Origin: Flavobacterium inviolabile
GTDB lineage: Bacteria > Bacteroidota > Bacteroidia > Flavobacteriales > Flavobacteriaceae
Length of the DNA: 64,000 nt
Assembly: GCF_013389455.1 (NCBI RefSeq)
Contig: NZ_CP058278.1
Coordinates: forward strand, 248,001 to 312,000
Reading direction: 5' to 3'
Shown piece by piece: positions 16,152 to 25,104 of this stretch. The translations under genes and the position numbers were made by a program. The notes below the pieces were generated by a model that was not told the origin of the DNA, did no database searches, and was given only the letters and a program-made list of their open reading frames with translations. Position 1 is the stretch's first letter; each line of letters starts with the position of its first letter.

Positions 16152-17680
16152 AAAAGAAAGTAATTTTAATGATTTTGGACGGTTGGGGAAAATCTCCCGA
16201 CCCAAAAGTTTCTGCAATTGACAATGCCAATACTCCTTTTATAGATAGTCTTTATACCCAATATCCAAATGCTTCCCTGCGAACGGACGGCTTAAATGTA
16301 GGCTTACCCGAAGGACAAATGGGCAACTCCGAAGTGGGTCACATGAATCTGGGTGCCGGAAGGATCATTTACCAGGACCTGGCAAAAATTAACCTGGCGG
16401 TACAAAACAAAACATTAAACAACGAAAAGGTTTTACGGGATGCTTTTGAATACGCCAGAAACAACAATAAAAAAGTACACTTTTTAGGACTGCTCTCTGA
16501 TGGCGGGGTGCATTCCCACACTTCACACCTGAAAGGCTTATTGGATGCGGCTCAGGATTTCGGACTGAAAGATGTTTTTGTACATGCTTTTACCGACGGA
16601 CGTGATGTTGATCCAAAATCGGGGGTACACTATATAGAAGACCTAGAAAACTACCTTCACAAATCATCGGCCCGCCTGGCTTCGGTTGTTGGCCGTTACT
16701 ACGCCATGGATCGTGACAAAAGATGGGAGCGTATTAAACTTGCCTATGACCTGATCGTAAACGGAAAAGGTGTTCCTACCCAAAATCCTGTTTCGAGTGT
16801 ACTGGCCAGTTACCACAACAATATTACCGATGAATTTATTGAACCGATAGTTGTTGTGGACAACAATCAGCAGCCGGTTGCCACAATAGCAAACGGGGAT
16901 GTTGTGATTTTCTTTAATTTCAGAACCGACAGAGGCCGTCAGCTAACCGAAGCTTTATCGCAGAAAGACCTGCACGAGCAAAACATGCACAAACTGGATC
17001 TGTATTATGTAACCATGACAAACTATGATGATACCTACCAGAATGTTCATGTGATTTACGACAAAGACAACATCACCGAAACACTGGGAGAAGTACTGGA
17101 GAAAAACGGTAAAAAACAGATCCGTATCGCCGAAACCGAAAAATACCCGCACGTTACCTTCTTCTTTTCCGGCGGGCGCGAAGCTCCTTTTGTTGGAGAA
17201 AGCCGCCTGTTATGTCCGTCGCCAAAGGTAGCCACCTATGATTTAAAACCCGAAATGAGCGCTTTTGACTTAAAAGATGCCCTGATTCCGGAACTTAAAA
17301 AAGGCGACGTGGATTTTGTTTGCCTGAACTTTGCCAACGGCGATATGGTAGGCCATACCGGTGTTATGGAAGCAGCAATCAAAGCCTGTGAAGCGGTTGA
17401 CATTTGCGTAAAAGAAGTTATTGAGACCGCTTTGGAAAACAATTATACCACGATTGTTATTGCCGACCACGGAAATTGTGAAACCATGATCAACCCGGAC
17501 GGCACGCCAAACACCGCCCATACAACAAATCCGGTTCCGATTATTTTAGTGGACAAAGACCTGAAATATATCGATAACGGAATTTTAGGCGACTTGGCTC
17601 CTACTATTTTAGAATTAATGGGTATTGAAAAACCGGCTGTCATGACACAGCACTCTCTTTTAAGACCTTTTGAAAAATAA
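16148..17680 (+). CDS. gpmI: 2,3-bisphosphoglycerate-independent phosphoglycerate mutase
   Basis: This cytoplasmic enzyme interconverts 3- and 2-phosphoglycerate in glycolysis and gluconeogenesis using two Mn ions. Its 510 residues are the normal length. Asp11 (LMILDGWG), the nucleophile Ser61 in MGNSEVGHMN, the phosphotransferase-domain residues HAFTDGRDVDP and the C-terminal metal-binding IADHGNCE and TAHTTNPVP are present. The ATG overlaps the stop of the DUF5916 gene, so expression is probably coupled. A bidirectional terminator follows. Confidence 0.97.
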   Translation: MKKKVILMILDGWGKSPDPKVSAIDNANTPFIDSLYTQYPNASLRTDGLNVGLPEGQMGNSEVGHMNLGAGRIIYQDLAKINLAVQNKTLNNEKVLRDAFEYARNNNKKVHFLGLLSDGGVHSHTSHLKGLLDAAQDFGLKDVFVHAFTDGRDVDPKSGVHYIEDLENYLHKSSARLASVVGRYYAMDRDKRWERIKLAYDLIVNGKGVPTQNPVSSVLASYHNNITDEFIEPIVVVDNNQQPVATIANGDVVIFFNFRTDRGRQLTEALSQKDLHEQNMHKLDLYYVTMTNYDDTYQNVHVIYDKDNITETLGEVLEKNGKKQIRIAETEKYPHVTFFFSGGREAPFVGESRLLCPSPKVATYDLKPEMSAFDLKDALIPELKKGDVDFVCLNFANGDMVGHTGVMEAAIKACEAVDICVKEVIETALENNYTTIVIADHGNCETMINPDGTPNTAHTTNPVPIILVDKDLKYIDNGILGDLAPTILELMGIEKPAVMTQHSLLRPFEK

Positions 17681-17686
17681 ACCCAT

Positions 17687-17716
17687 AAAAAAAGCTCCTT
17701 ATCCGGAGCTTTTTTT
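17687..17716. terminator. bidirectional terminator between gpmI and the CoA-transferase gene
   Basis: Stem AAAAAAAGCTCC / GGAGCTTTTTTT around loop TTATCC, between two convergent genes, with A/T runs on both sides. It touches the stop codon of the minus-strand gene. Confidence 0.88.
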
Positions 17717-18990
17717 TATTTAAAACGACTGATGTCATAATACGATTTCTCGATCCATTCCTGATGATCCGGATGCGCAATCCGAAGCAGCTCCTGAACA
17801 CGCTGCTTTAATGTTTTCCCATATAGATCGGCAATTCCGTATTCCGTTACGATATACTGTACATGTGAACGTGTTGTTACCACTCCCGCACCCTGTTTCA
17901 GATACGGCACAATACGGCTTTCCCCTCTTTTGGTAACCGATGGCAGCGCAATAATGGCTTTTCCGCCTTTACTTAAAGAGGCTCCCCGCACAAAGTCCAT
18001 CTGTCCGCCCACACCGGAATACATTTTCGCCCCGATCGAATCGGCACAAACCTGACCGGTAGCATCCACTTCTATCGCCGAGTTAATCGCTATCATTTTG
18101 GGATTTCTGCGAATAACAGACGTGTCATTCACATAAGACGATTCCCGCATTTCAATAAACGGATTGTCATCTACAAAATCATACAAACGCTGGGAACCGA
18201 TTAAAAAAGTAGCCAGAGCCCTTCCGCGGTTTACTCCTTTATAATTACAATTGATCACGTCATTTTCGATCAGGTCAATTACCCCGTCGGAAAACATTTC
18301 GGTGTGCAATCCTAAATTTTTATGGTTTACGAGTTTCGCTAAAACGGCATTCGGAATGGAACCAATTCCCATTTGAAGTGTACTTTCATCTTCGATCAAT
18401 CCGGCAACCAATTCCCCGATTTTTGCTTCCACTGGGCTGATCTCTTTCGAACCGTGCCCGTGAATCACCTCATTTACCTCAACCAGGTAATCAATTTCGG
18501 AAATATGCAGGATTCCGTCGCCAAAAGTTCTCGGCATGTTCGGGTTGACCTGTGCGATAACCGTTTTGGAGTTTTCAATTGCCGCCATAGTCGCTTCTAC
18601 CGAAACACCCAAAGAGCAATAACCGTGGCTGTCCGGTGGCGATACATGGATAAAAGCCACATCCAGGTGAATCACCTTTTTACGGAATAAATGCGGCAGT
18701 TCACTTAAAAAAACCGGTGTATAGGAACCGTTTCCGGCCGCCAAAGTGTGCCGTACATTCTGACCGATAAAAAAGGAATTCACATGAAAACTTTCCGCCA
18801 GTTCCGGATTTGCATAAGGAGCTTCTCCTTCCGTATGCAAATGGCATACTTCAACGTTTTTCAGTTCGGAGGCTCTTTCGGCCAGTGCCTTTGTTAAAAC
18901 AGTGGGCGTTGCAGCCGCTGCCTGTACATAAATTCTGTCATTCGACCTTATAATCTTTACAGCTTCTGCTGCAGAAACATATTTACTCAT
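17716..18990 (-). CDS. acetyl-CoA hydrolase/transferase family protein
   Basis: This cytoplasmic CoA-transferase of 424 residues belongs to the family that includes acetyl-CoA hydrolase, 4-hydroxybutyrate CoA-transferase and butyryl-CoA:acetate CoA-transferase. The N-terminal half begins with SAAEAVKIIRSNDRIYV. The active-site region GLHTEMFSDGVIDLIE carries the Glu that forms the CoA thioester, and GGQMDFVRGA with the C-terminal ITEYGIADLYGKT-like segment (VTEYGIADLYG) is characteristic. It moves CoA between acids, probably for acetate or short-chain acyl metabolism. The exact acyl substrate is not visible. It stands alone, convergent with gpmI. Confidence 0.9.
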   Translation of the reverse strand: MSKYVSAAEAVKIIRSNDRIYVQAAAATPTVLTKALAERASELKNVEVCHLHTEGEAPYANPELAESFHVNSFFIGQNVRHTLAAGNGSYTPVFLSELPHLFRKKVIHLDVAFIHVSPPDSHGYCSLGVSVEATMAAIENSKTVIAQVNPNMPRTFGDGILHISEIDYLVEVNEVIHGHGSKEISPVEAKIGELVAGLIEDESTLQMGIGSIPNAVLAKLVNHKNLGLHTEMFSDGVIDLIENDVINCNYKGVNRGRALATFLIGSQRLYDFVDDNPFIEMRESSYVNDTSVIRRNPKMIAINSAIEVDATGQVCADSIGAKMYSGVGGQMDFVRGASLSKGGKAIIALPSVTKRGESRIVPYLKQGAGVVTTRSHVQYIVTEYGIADLYGKTLKQRVQELLRIAHPDHQEWIEKSYYDISRFK

Positions 18991-19088
18991 ACCTCTAATT
19001 TTTATGTAAAATTAAACCCACATAAGTTACGAAAATATGACGAAACTCATGTGGAAATTTCAATTAATGAATAATCAACAGAATGTTG

Positions 19089-19096
19089 TACTTTTG
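19089..19096 (+). promoter_or_regulatory. -7 promoter box upstream of map
   Basis: TACTTTTG matches TAnnTTTG and ends 19 bases before the ATG at 19116; this favours that ATG over an in-frame ATG at 19083. Confidence 0.6.
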
Positions 19097-19115
19097 CGGT
19101 TTGAAATTCAATGTT

Positions 19116-19934
19116 ATGATTATTCCCAAAACAAGAGAAGAAATAGAATTAATGCGAGAGAGTGCCCTATTGGTTTCTAAGACCTTAGGAATGATTGCCA
19201 GTGAAATCAAACCTGGTATTACCACGCTTCAACTTGATAAATTAGCCGAAACATTCATCAGAGACCATCAGGGGATTCCCGGATTTCTGGGATTATACGG
19301 CTGTCCTTCCACCTTACTGACAAGTGTTAACGACCAGATTGTTCACGGTTTACCAACCGACAGACCAATCCAGGAAGGCGACATTGTTTCGGTAGATTGT
19401 GGTGCTATTAAAAATGAATTTTATGGTGACCATGCCTATACTTTCGAGATTGGCGAGGTAGCTCCCGAAACGAAAAAGTTACTTCAGGTAACCAAAGAAT
19501 CCTTATATGTTGGTATCCGTGAATTCAAAATCGGGAACCGCGTGGAAGACGTTGGAAATGCCATTCAGAAATACACCGAAGCACATGGCTACGGAGTGGT
19601 TCGTGAATTGGTAGGTCACGGTTTAGGCAAAAAAATGCACGAAGAACCGGAAATGCCAAACTACGGAAAAAGAGGCCGCGGTAAACTTTTTATAGAAGGA
19701 ATGGTTGTAGCTATTGAACCGATGATTAACATGGGTACCAAAAACATCAAACATTTAAAAGACGGATGGACGATTGTTACCCGCGATGGAAAACCAAGTG
19801 CTCACTTTGAACACAATGTGGCTATCGTGGACGGGAAACCGGAATTATTATCCACTTTCGAATATATTTATCAGGTTTTAGGCATTCAATCTGATGAAGA
19901 AAAAGAATTTAGAAAAGAAGCTTTAGTACTCTAA
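19116..19934 (+). CDS. map: type I methionine aminopeptidase
   Basis: This enzyme removes the initiator methionine from new proteins. The 272-residue product has all five metal ligands in the pita-bread fold: Asp94 and Asp105 (VDCGAIKNEFYGDHAYTF), His168 (VGHGLGKKMHEEP), Glu201 (AIEPMINMG) and Glu232 (FEHNVAI). I chose the ATG at 19116 because the in-frame ATG at 19083 lies upstream of the promoter box. Map is normally essential when it is the only copy. Confidence 0.95.
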   Translation: MIIPKTREEIELMRESALLVSKTLGMIASEIKPGITTLQLDKLAETFIRDHQGIPGFLGLYGCPSTLLTSVNDQIVHGLPTDRPIQEGDIVSVDCGAIKNEFYGDHAYTFEIGEVAPETKKLLQVTKESLYVGIREFKIGNRVEDVGNAIQKYTEAHGYGVVRELVGHGLGKKMHEEPEMPNYGKRGRGKLFIEGMVVAIEPMINMGTKNIKHLKDGWTIVTRDGKPSAHFEHNVAIVDGKPELLSTFEYIYQVLGIQSDEEKEFRKEALVL

Positions 19935-19944
19935 ATATAAAGTG

Positions 19945-19978
19945 CAAACGCTGTAATCCCTAAAAATTGCAGCGTTTG
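19945..19978 (+). terminator. weak hairpin after map
   Basis: Arms CAAACGCTG (19945-19953) and CAGCGTTTG (19970-19978) pair fully around a 16-base loop. Only TATTT follows, so termination would be weak. Confidence 0.45.
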
Positions 19979-19996
19979 TATTTCAAAAATCTGTAA

Positions 19997-20761
19997 ATGA
20001 AATCCGCTTTCAAATTTATCCTGAATACCATCCCAAGACCTTTATTAATAAGGTTGAGTTATGTTGCACGACCTGTTTTGGCTTTAGCCTTAAAAGGAAA
20101 TGCGTTTACCGATCCTATAGACGGGAAAAGTTTCAGAACATTCCTTCCGTACGGTTACGGCACGCAGCGCAACAATGTTCTTTCTCCCAGTACGCTTTCA
20201 CTGGAAAGACACCGTTTATTGTGGTTGTATTTAAAAAATGAAACCGATTTCTTTACCGCTCCCAAAAAAGTACTGCACTTTGCTCCGGAGCAGGCTTTCT
20301 ACAAATTATTCCGGAACCAGAAAAACCTGGAATATACCACTACCGATTTATTATCGCCGTTAGCCGATGTAAAGGCCGACATCTGCAACCTGCCTTTTGC
20401 AGACAATTCGTATGATCTGATATTGTGCAATCACGTTTTGGAACACATTCCGGACGACACCAAAGCCATGCAGGAATTATACCGTGTTTTAAAACCGGGC
20501 GGCATGGGCATTTTTCAAATCCCGCAGGATTTATCGAGAGCCGAAACTTTTGAAGACGATTCCATTACCGATCCTAAAGAACGTGCCCGTATCTTCGGAC
20601 AGTACGACCACGTTCGCGTTTACGGAAGGGATTATTTCGACAAGTTAAGAAACATTGGTTTTACCGTTGTGGAAGAAGATTACACCCAAAAAATTGCACC
20701 CGATCTAGTAGAACGCTATTGCCTGGCCAAAGGTGAAATTATTCCGGTTTGCTATAAATAA
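19997..20761 (+). CDS. class I SAM-dependent methyltransferase
   Basis: This 254-residue protein carries a Methyltransf_11-like domain: LEYTTTDLLSPLADVKADICNLPFADNSYDLILCNHVLEHIPDD (motifs II-III region, about residues 110-155) and YRVLKPGGMGIFQIP. Motif I is unusual: it reads VLHFAPEQAFY instead of a Gly-rich loop, a variant I associate with methyltransferases near glycan or lipid genes. The substrate is unknown. It sits 62 bases after map with no obvious promoter of its own and may be read through the weak hairpin. Confidence 0.85.
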   Translation: MKSAFKFILNTIPRPLLIRLSYVARPVLALALKGNAFTDPIDGKSFRTFLPYGYGTQRNNVLSPSTLSLERHRLLWLYLKNETDFFTAPKKVLHFAPEQAFYKLFRNQKNLEYTTTDLLSPLADVKADICNLPFADNSYDLILCNHVLEHIPDDTKAMQELYRVLKPGGMGIFQIPQDLSRAETFEDDSITDPKERARIFGQYDHVRVYGRDYFDKLRNIGFTVVEEDYTQKIAPDLVERYCLAKGEIIPVCYK

Positions 20762-20840
20762 AAGCTTTTTGGAACAATAGTTGTATGAATTGTTTTAGGA
20801 GAATTGATTATCTTTACCTTTCAGACAATTTCAACAGACT

Positions 20841-22106
20841 ATGCTATTTCATACAAAACTACGAATCTTAACGCTGCTATATTGTGTATTTCTAAGTACT
20901 GTTTCTGCTTTTTCACAGGTTGAAACCGAAGTAAATCCGCCATTCAACATTAAAACGATTTCCTTTGTACAAAGCGGCGCCAACACGATTCCGATGTTTC
21001 GTCTGGGCGATACTTTTGAACTCCAGTTTGACGATTTGTTTGGCAATGAAGCCGACTATTATTACACCATCACGCAATACAATTACGACTGGACGCCTAC
21101 GATACTGGCAAAGTCTGAATATTTGCAGGGCATGGACAACCAAAGGATTATGACCTATCAGAACTCCTTTAATACCTTACAGATCTATTCCCATTACAAA
21201 CAGGCATTCCCCAACCGTTTTAACCGTATTTTACTAACCGGTAACTATATGGTTAAGATTTTTAACGACAACCAGGAACTGGTTTTTTCAAGACGCTTTA
21301 TCATTTATGAAGAAACCGTGAGCGTACCGCTGCAAATAAAACGTTCCCGTGACCTGGCGACAATTGAGAAAAAGCAGAATATGGATTTCACCATTAAAAT
21401 GGGCGATAACAACCTGCAAAATCCGATACAGAATGTCAAAGTAGCACTATTGCAAAACGGAAGATGGGACAATGCCATCATGAATATCAAACCGCAATAC
21501 ACTTTAGGTTCCGACCTGATTTACCGTTATAACAAGGAAACACAATTCTGGGGCGGAAATGAGTTTTTATATTTTGACAACAAAGACATCCGAAATCCCG
21601 GAAACAATGTGGGCAAAGTAACTTCCGGAGAAATTTACAATTCTCTTTTGTATGCCAATTCTTCGAGAGCCGACAGGCCATATACCTATAATCCGGATAT
21701 TAACGGCAGCTTTTACATTCGCAACATCAATTCAGACAATGGGGAAACGGAAGCGGATTATGCCTGGGTATATTTCACCCTGATACCGCAAACCACATTG
21801 ACCAGAAAAGATATTTATGTAAACGGTATGTTTAACAACTATGCCCTGTCTTCAGAAAACAAAATGGATTTTAATACCGAAAAAGGGGTTTATGAAAAAG
21901 CCATGCTGCTCAAGCAGGGGTTTGTCAACTACCAGTATGTAACGGTGGATGCCAAAGGAAAAGTAGACAATGAAAATGCTTTTGACGGCAATTTTTACCA
22001 AACCGAAAACAACTACTTTGTAATTGTATATTACCGCGGAAACAACGACCGTTATGACAAAATCATCGGACGTGGATTTGCTACTTCAGAAAATATCACT
22101 AACTAA
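20841..22106 (+). CDS. T9SS plug-domain protein (DUF5103)
   Basis: This protein of 421 residues has a signal peptide (ending about AFSQ, residue 28). It matches the DUF5103 family: NIKTISFVQSGANTIPMFRLGDTFELQFDDLFG..YYYTITQYNYDWTPT..LAKSEYLQGMDNQRI. Family members include the Plug protein that closes the SprA translocon of the type IX secretion system in Flavobacterium johnsoniae. It probably acts in the periplasm or at the inner face of the outer membrane. The assignment to the family is fairly firm; a plug role here is inference. No other T9SS gene is in the window. Confidence 0.78.
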   Translation: MLFHTKLRILTLLYCVFLSTVSAFSQVETEVNPPFNIKTISFVQSGANTIPMFRLGDTFELQFDDLFGNEADYYYTITQYNYDWTPTILAKSEYLQGMDNQRIMTYQNSFNTLQIYSHYKQAFPNRFNRILLTGNYMVKIFNDNQELVFSRRFIIYEETVSVPLQIKRSRDLATIEKKQNMDFTIKMGDNNLQNPIQNVKVALLQNGRWDNAIMNIKPQYTLGSDLIYRYNKETQFWGGNEFLYFDNKDIRNPGNNVGKVTSGEIYNSLLYANSSRADRPYTYNPDINGSFYIRNINSDNGETEADYAWVYFTLIPQTTLTRKDIYVNGMFNNYALSSENKMDFNTEKGVYEKAMLLKQGFVNYQYVTVDAKGKVDNENAFDGNFYQTENNYFVIVYYRGNNDRYDKIIGRGFATSENITN

Positions 22107-22145
22107 AAAAGTTTTAAATTTAACATAATAGATACAAATATTTAT

Positions 22146-22153
22146 TATTTTTG
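22146..22153 (+). promoter_or_regulatory. -7 promoter box upstream of apaG
   Basis: TATTTTTG matches TAnnTTTG and ends 31 bases before the ATG at 22185. Confidence 0.55.
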
Positions 22154-22184
22154 GACTTATTTCTTTTAAAAAGCAATCGAAAAT

Positions 22185-22571
22185 ATGGTTTCACAAATAA
22201 CGAGAGGCATAAAAATTTCCGTCTTGACTAGTTTTGAAGGTACATACTTCAAAAACTACAAAATTCACTTTGCCTTTAGTTATGAGATCACGATTGAAAA
22301 CCAGAGCAAAGACTCCGTACAGTTAAACTCCCGCCACTGGGAAATATACGATTCGTTAAACGATATTGAAATTGTAGACGGCGAAGGTGTTATTGGTAAA
22401 AAACCGGTTTTAAAACCGGGAGAAAAACACACTTACAGCTCCGGCTGCCTTCTTTCATCGCCATTTGGCGCAATGCGCGGTTATTTTAATATGGTCAATT
22501 TTACAACGACCAGAAGTTTCCGTGTCATTATTCCTACATTCCGGCTGAGTGCCCCTTTCGCGCTGAACTAA
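22185..22571 (+). CDS. apaG: ApaG family protein
   Basis: This small cytoplasmic beta-sandwich protein has 128 residues, the normal size. Family features are the FAFSYEITIENQS strand, SRHWEIYDS, VVGE-like EGVIGKKPVLKPGEKHTYSSG and the end SPFGAMRGYFNM. ApaG lies in operons with apaH in enterobacteria and has been linked to Co/Mg efflux, but its action is not settled; it resembles the FBXO3 ApaG domain. Here it stands alone with its own promoter box. Confidence 0.93.
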   Translation: MVSQITRGIKISVLTSFEGTYFKNYKIHFAFSYEITIENQSKDSVQLNSRHWEIYDSLNDIEIVDGEGVIGKKPVLKPGEKHTYSSGCLLSSPFGAMRGYFNMVNFTTTRSFRVIIPTFRLSAPFALN

Positions 22572-22675
22572 CCGATAATTTATCAAAGCATTAACACAAC
22601 AAAAAAATCCTTTTTAGTGAATATTTTGTATCTTCGCTACGCGAAAAATTTGATCAATACAAAATACAGATTATT

Positions 22676-24301
22676 ATGCCAAAAGGAATATACAATGTAC
22701 CAAAAGCAGTTAACGAACCCGTTAAATCTTATGCTCCCGGTACTCCGGAAAGAGAGGCAGTTTTAGCTACTTTCAAAAAAATGTACAGCGCAAATGTTGA
22801 TGTACCTTTATATATTGGCGGAGAAGAAATCCGTACAGGAAAAACAAAAAACCTAACGCCTCCATTCGACCACAAACATATCGTAGGACAATACCACGAA
22901 GCAGAAAAAGAGCATATTGAAAAAGCGATTACAACTGCTTTGGAAGCTAAGAAAAAATGGGCTGCCCTTTCATGGGAACACAGAGCGTCTATTTTCTTAA
23001 AAGCTGCCGATTTATTAGCAGGTCCTTACCGTGCAAAAATCAATGCAGCAACCATGATTGCTCAGGCAAAAACGGTTCACCAGGCAGAAATTGATTCTGC
23101 TTGCGAATTAATCGACTTTTTACGTTTCAACGTTCAGTTCATGACACAGGTATATGCAGAACAGCCTATCTCTTCTGAAGGTATCTGGAACCGTTTGGAG
23201 CACCGTCCGTTAGAAGGATTCGTATATGCGATCACTCCGTTTAACTTTACGGCTATCGCCGGTAACCTTCCTGCTTCTCCGGCATTAATGGGGAACGTTG
23301 TGGTTTGGAAACCAAGTGCAACACAAATCTACTCGGCAAATGTAATTGTTGAGGTATTCAAACAAGCTGGTTTACCGGATGGTGTTATCAACGTAGTGTA
23401 TGGAAACTCAGCGATGATTTCCGATACGTTATTGGCAAGTCCTGATTTTGCCGGTATTCACTTTACAGGTTCTACAGGCGTATTCAACGACATGTGGGCT
23501 AAGATCGGACAAAACATCAGCAAATACAAAACATATCCAAGAATCGTAGGAGAAACCGGAGGAAAAGATTTCGTTCTGGCACACCCTTCTGCTATTCCGG
23601 CACAAGTGGCTACCGCTTTATCAAGAGGTGCTTTCGAATACCAGGGACAAAAATGTTCTGCTGCTTCAAGAGCTTACTTACCAAAATCGTTATGGCCGGC
23701 CATCAAAGAAGTTCTAGTAGCCGATTTAGCATCCATGAAAATGGGATCGCCGGAAGATCCTTCCAACTTCGTTTCTGCTGTTATTTCTGAAAGCTCTTTC
23801 GATAAATTAGCCGGTTTTATTGACCAGGCTAAAAAAGACAGCGATGCTGAAATTATTGCCGGAGGTAATTATGATAAATCTGTAGGGTACTTCATTGAGC
23901 CAACCGTTATCGTAACAACCAACCCGAAATACAAAACCATGGAAACCGAATTATTCGGACCTGTTTTAACCATCTACGTTTACGAAGACGCTAAATGGGA
24001 AGAAACACTTGCTTTAGTAGACGGAACTTCTGAATATGCTTTAACAGGAGCTATTTTCAGCCAGGATCGTTATGCTATTGAAGAAGCAACCAAAGCGTTG
24101 GAAAATGCAGCCGGAAACTTCTATATCAACGACAAACCAACCGGAGCTGTTGTAGGACAACAACCGTTTGGAGGTGCAAGAGGTTCGGGAACTAACGACA
24201 AAGCCGGTTCGGTATTGAACCTGATTCGTTGGGTATCACCAAGAACAATCAAGGAAACATTTGTTCCGCCAACAGATTATAAATATCCGTTCTTAGGATA
24301 A
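22676..24301 (+). CDS. pruA: L-glutamate gamma-semialdehyde (1-pyrroline-5-carboxylate) dehydrogenase
   Basis: This NAD-dependent aldehyde dehydrogenase of 541 residues converts glutamate semialdehyde to glutamate, the second step of proline breakdown. The full-length match covers the family's usual start (MPKGIYNVPKAVNEPV), FTGSTGVFNDMW, the general-base region VGETGGKDF, the nucleophile Cys in YQGQKCSAASRAY and the end FGGARGSGTNDKAGS. No proline dehydrogenase gene is next to it. It fits the peptide-using lifestyle suggested by the DPP IV/POT operon. A strong terminator follows. Confidence 0.95.
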   Translation: MPKGIYNVPKAVNEPVKSYAPGTPEREAVLATFKKMYSANVDVPLYIGGEEIRTGKTKNLTPPFDHKHIVGQYHEAEKEHIEKAITTALEAKKKWAALSWEHRASIFLKAADLLAGPYRAKINAATMIAQAKTVHQAEIDSACELIDFLRFNVQFMTQVYAEQPISSEGIWNRLEHRPLEGFVYAITPFNFTAIAGNLPASPALMGNVVVWKPSATQIYSANVIVEVFKQAGLPDGVINVVYGNSAMISDTLLASPDFAGIHFTGSTGVFNDMWAKIGQNISKYKTYPRIVGETGGKDFVLAHPSAIPAQVATALSRGAFEYQGQKCSAASRAYLPKSLWPAIKEVLVADLASMKMGSPEDPSNFVSAVISESSFDKLAGFIDQAKKDSDAEIIAGGNYDKSVGYFIEPTVIVTTNPKYKTMETELFGPVLTIYVYEDAKWEETLALVDGTSEYALTGAIFSQDRYAIEEATKALENAAGNFYINDKPTGAVVGQQPFGGARGSGTNDKAGSVLNLIRWVSPRTIKETFVPPTDYKYPFLG

Positions 24302-24312
24302 CAGTATACAAC

Positions 24313-24345
24313 AAAAAAGGTCCGTTATATAACGGACCTTTTTTT
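24313..24345. terminator. bidirectional terminator between pruA and rsmG
   Basis: Stem AAAAAAGGTCCGTT / AACGGACCTTTTTT with loop ATAT between convergent genes, T runs on both strands. Confidence 0.9.
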
Positions 24346-24358
24346 ATTACTGATGGTA

Positions 24359-24988
24359 TTACACTTTATACTTCAACGGAAGGTGAACCACCTTTTTCGT
24401 TTCAAAAAACGGATCCTCAAAAAAGTCCGACAAATCATATTGTGTCGCTTTTGGAAAATCCTGCAGCTCTTCGGTCAGATCGCCTCCTTTTAAATAAAGG
24501 ATACCGTTTTTCAGCTCGTGCTGCTGCTTTTTGGCAATCTTATCTTTTACCCATTTTACAAAATCAGGCATATTGGTCACCGCACGGCTCACAATAAAAT
24601 CGAAGTCTTCATTTACCAGCTCTGCACGCTTTTGTTCTGCTTTCACATTTTTCAATCCCAGGGCTGCCGCAACTTCATTAACCACACGGATTTTTTTGGC
24701 AATTACATCGATCAGATAGAAATCTACTTCCGGATACAATATCGCCAGAGGAATCCCCGGAAATCCACCTCCGGTTCCCACATCCATGATCTTGGAACCC
24801 GGCTTAAACTCCTGAATCTTAGCGATCCCTAAAGAATGAAGCACGTGTTTTACATAGAGTTCTTCAATATCTTTTCTGGAAATCACGTTAATTTTGGCAT
24901 TCCAATCCTGATACAATCCTTCCAATTGCTGAAACTGAAATACCTGATTTTCGGTAAGGTTAGGAAAATACTTTACAATATCCTGCAT
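24359..24988 (-). CDS. rsmG: 16S rRNA (guanine(527)-N(7))-methyltransferase RsmG
   Basis: This enzyme methylates G527 of 16S rRNA using SAM. The 209-residue protein shows NVISRKDIEELYVKHVLHSLG, the SAM loop DVGTGGGFPGIPLAI (residues 69-83), DVIAKKIRVVNEVAAALGL and SRAVTNMPDFVKWV. A TACTTTTG promoter box lies at 25012-25005. Loss of this enzyme is known to give low-level streptomycin resistance in other bacteria. Confidence 0.96.
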   Translation of the reverse strand: MQDIVKYFPNLTENQVFQFQQLEGLYQDWNAKINVISRKDIEELYVKHVLHSLGIAKIQEFKPGSKIMDVGTGGGFPGIPLAILYPEVDFYLIDVIAKKIRVVNEVAAALGLKNVKAEQKRAELVNEDFDFIVSRAVTNMPDFVKWVKDKIAKKQQHELKNGILYLKGGDLTEELQDFPKATQYDLSDFFEDPFFETKKVVHLPLKYKV

Positions 24989-25004
24989 TATTCTAAATTT
25001 TATG

Positions 25005-25012
25005 CAAAAGTA
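25005..25012 (-). promoter_or_regulatory. -7 promoter box upstream of rsmG
   Basis: The minus strand reads TACTTTTG and ends 16 bases before the ATG at 24988. Confidence 0.6.
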
Positions 25013-25049
25013 AACATTTTATGGTAGTTTTTTTTGCATTTTTAACCTA

Positions 25050-25076
25050 TTGCAAATTGATTAATAATTACCTTTG
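25050..25076 (+). promoter_or_regulatory. promoter of the fatty acid desaturase gene
   Basis: TTG (25050-25052), 16 bases, then TACCTTTG (25069-25076). The -7 box ends 28 bases before the ATG at 25105, and it nearly abuts an in-frame TTG at 25087, which argues for the ATG. Confidence 0.6.
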
Positions 25077-25104
25077 AGCGAAAATTTTGCATTTTAATAA
25101 ACTT

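Noticed and set aside
22621..22640. A -7 box for pruA (TATCTTCG)
   Set aside because: It differs from TAnnTTTG in the last part and has no clear -33 box; it may still work but was not listed.
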